DNA of 64,000 nt, taken from NCBI RefSeq assembly GCF_009932395.1, contig NZ_LSRS01000005.1:417390-481389 (forward strand). Reading direction: 5' to 3'. Of this stretch, positions 62,360 through 64,000 are shown one piece after another (position 1 is the first letter of the stretch; each line of letters starts with the position of its first letter). This stretch comes from Sporotomaculum syntrophicum (lineage in GTDB: Bacteria > Bacillota > Desulfotomaculia > Desulfotomaculales > Desulfallaceae). Under the pieces are notes generated by a model. The model made no database searches. It was not told where the DNA came from and was given only the letters and a program-made list of their open reading frames with translations. Both the position numbers and the translations under genes were made by a program.

Positions 62360-64000
62360 CTATTTATATAACCAAACCTTAATCAAGGACAGAAGTTGCT
62401 TTAAGTTTACCGGTTTACTGATATAGTCGGATGCTCCGGCATTAATACATTTTTCCCGATCGTACTTCATAGCCTTGGCCGTCAGAGCTATAATGGGCAA
62501 GGCTTGATATTGAGGCATTTGCCGGATACGTCTCATCGCCTCATAGCCGTCCATTTCGGGCAGCATTATATCCATTAGCACCAGGTCAATATCCGGGTTT
62601 TCCAGCAAGGTTTTAATGCCGTCTTTACCATCGACAGCAAATAATACATCCATCTTATGGTTTTCCAGCAGAGCAGTTAGGGCAAAAACATTTCGCGGGT
62701 CATCATCCACTATTAATATTTTCCGCCCTTCCAGCGGACCCTGAGGATGATCTAGTTCCGGCTGATTTATATCATCACTTAATTCTTCTTCCGTGCCTGC
62801 TGCTGCCTCGCTTATTATAATTTCTTTCATGGTGTCAAAAGCTACTAGCGGTATGAATAAAGTAAAAGTGCTGCCTTTACCTTCCTGGCTTTCCAATCTG
62901 ATAAAACCTCCGAGCAGCTCGGCAATTGTTTTTGAGATTGATAAACCCAGGCCAGTACCACCATACTTGCGGTTAGTGGTTCCATCTGCCTGCTGAAATT
63001 CCTCAAATATAATGTTATATTTTTCTTCTGGAATGCCAATACCCGTATCGGTAACCGATATAGCCAGCATAGGAGTTGCGGTAGCTGGCATCGTCGCTTT
63101 TTTGATTTGCAGCAGAACACTGCCTTTTTCCGTGAATTTAAAAGCGTTCGATAATAAGTTCTTAAGTATTTGACGTAGTCTTTGTTCGTCAGTGTAGATA
63201 ACCTCCGGCAGGTCGTCGGCTAGCTGTACGGAAAAGTCTATTTTTTTCGTTTGGGCTAATGGAAGAAAGTTGCGTTTGGCAAAGTCTTCTATAGCGTTTA
63301 GAGGTACCTCAGTCGGGTGAACTTCCATTTTACCCGACTCTACCTTAGATAAATCCAAAATGTCGTTAATTAAATTTAAGAGATCCTTGCCGGAGGACAT
63401 AATTGTTTCCGCATACTCAACTTGTTTAGCCGTTAGGTTACCAGCACTATTCTCAGCCAGTATTTGAGCCAGCACCAAAAGACTGTTCAGTGGTGTGCGC
63501 AGTTCATGCGACATATTGGAAAGAAAATCTGTTTTATACTGGGAGCTTAATGCCAATTGACGTGCTTGTTCTTCAAGAGAAAGTTTGGCTTTTTCCAGCT
63601 CAACCGTTTTTTGTTTAGATTCTTTATACTGCTCTTCTAGCTTTTCGTTAAAGGTTTTTAATTCTTCCTGTTGAAGCTGTAGTTCTTCGGATTGGGTTTG
63701 CAGTTCCTCAGTGTATATCTGGGATTCCTTGAGTAATTTTTCTACCTGCATATGATTGGCAATACGGTTGATGGTGATGCCCATTATGTTTAAAACCCGG
63801 TGCAGGAATTCCTTGTGACTGGGGCTGAATTCGTCCAACGAGGCCAGTTCTATTACGCCTAGGACCTGGTCGTTAAATTTAACGGGTAGAATAAGTATAT
63901 TTTTAGGTGAAGCTGCGCCCAGTCCTGAAGTTATCTTAATGTAATTATCGGGGACTTGTTCTAGATGTATTTCTCTGTTTTCTAACGCACACTGTCCGAC
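62360..64000 (-). CDS. Hybrid sensor histidine kinase/response regulator (5' end beyond the window)
   Basis: Over 540 residues visible; the frame is open to the right edge, so the N-terminus is missing. The visible start is a GAF domain (YIKITSGLGAASPKNILIL, VLGVIELASLDEFS). A coiled coil, HisKA SNMSHELRTPLNSLLVLAQI, HATPase with VTDTGIGIPEEKY and GTGLGLSISKTIAELLGG, and a C-terminal receiver follow (ILIVDDDPRNVFAL, Asp in LVLMDIMLPEMDGYEAM, SKPVNLKQLL). It is probably soluble and part of a multi-step phosphorelay. Confidence 0.9.
   Translation of the reverse strand, partial: VGQCALENREIHLEQVPDNYIKITSGLGAASPKNILILPVKFNDQVLGVIELASLDEFSPSHKEFLHRVLNIMGITINRIANHMQVEKLLKESQIYTEELQTQSEELQLQQEELKTFNEKLEEQYKESKQKTVELEKAKLSLEEQARQLALSSQYKTDFLSNMSHELRTPLNSLLVLAQILAENSAGNLTAKQVEYAETIMSSGKDLLNLINDILDLSKVESGKMEVHPTEVPLNAIEDFAKRNFLPLAQTKKIDFSVQLADDLPEVIYTDEQRLRQILKNLLSNAFKFTEKGSVLLQIKKATMPATATPMLAISVTDTGIGIPEEKYNIIFEEFQQADGTTNRKYGGTGLGLSISKTIAELLGGFIRLESQEGKGSTFTLFIPLVAFDTMKEIIISEAAAGTEEELSDDINQPELDHPQGPLEGRKILIVDDDPRNVFALTALLENHKMDVLFAVDGKDGIKTLLENPDIDLVLMDIMLPEMDGYEAMRRIRQMPQYQALPIIALTAKAMKYDREKCINAGASDYISKPVNLKQLLSLIKVWLYK

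Overview
The window looks like a chromosome segment of an anaerobic, spore-former-type Firmicute close to Desulfotomaculum/Pelotomaculum (Peptococcaceae). The evidence is a set of HdrA/Flx-type electron-transfer proteins joined to MetV-MetF, a complete siroheme-dependent (Ahb) haem pathway, Rex, class II (B12) ribonucleotide reductase, a Mo/W uptake operon and a selenocysteine tRNA. The assignment rests on gene content; no 16S rRNA is present.

Layout. 1-9058 (- strand): one long operon, hdrA-like / mvhD (UGA selenocysteine) / FrhB-like / Flx-type dicluster Fe-S / FNR-type flavoprotein / HdrC-like ferredoxin / second mvhD (Cys) / metV / metF (cut by the left edge), driven by a good promoter at 9030-9058. 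9100-14700: a cooC remnant, an exported phosphatase-superfamily protein, two near-identical tRNA-Leu(CAG) genes with their own promoters, an IS1634-type insertion flanked by 192-bp direct repeats, and a tRNA Pro-Tyr-Gln cluster. 14721-27266 (- strand): yjbQ, rex, then hemL-ahbB-ahbA-ahbD-hemB-ahbC-cobA/hemD-hemC-hemA-sirC and a polyprenyl synthase, i.e. every step from glutamyl-tRNA to haem b through sirohaem. 27500-36500: tRNA-Sec, a YmaF-like protein, several decayed genes (LmbE deacetylase, DUF4405 membrane protein, UroD/MetE-like), a HesB-like gene with an in-frame UGA, and a PAS histidine kinase. 36700-44000: an LhgO-like FAD oxidase, a fatty-aldehyde-type dehydrogenase next to a fused aminotransferase/acyl-ACP-reductase-like protein, an HTH regulator and small exported or membrane proteins. 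44000-52320: a YhaN/YhaO (SbcC/SbcD-like) pair split by a modDABC operon with a Moco-type riboswitch. 52300-64000: class II RNR, a WYL regulator, an ADP-ribosylglycohydrolase, a decayed histidine kinase, an ICMT-like methyltransferase, a CaiB-type CoA-transferase and a hybrid histidine kinase running off the right edge.

How it fits together. MetV-MetF reduces methylene-tetrahydrofolate in the Wood-Ljungdahl pathway, and the Hdr/Flx/MvhD proteins encoded with it suggest a large complex coupling this step to NAD(P)H and ferredoxin by flavin-based bifurcation or confurcation. Two genes with in-frame UGA, each followed by a SECIS-like hairpin, agree with the tRNA-Sec gene in the same window. Less expected observations are four or five orphan Rho-independent terminators preceded by CUCC-rich (anti-Shine-Dalgarno-like) stretches, an apparent AUU start codon in modD, and the aminotransferase-reductase fusion.
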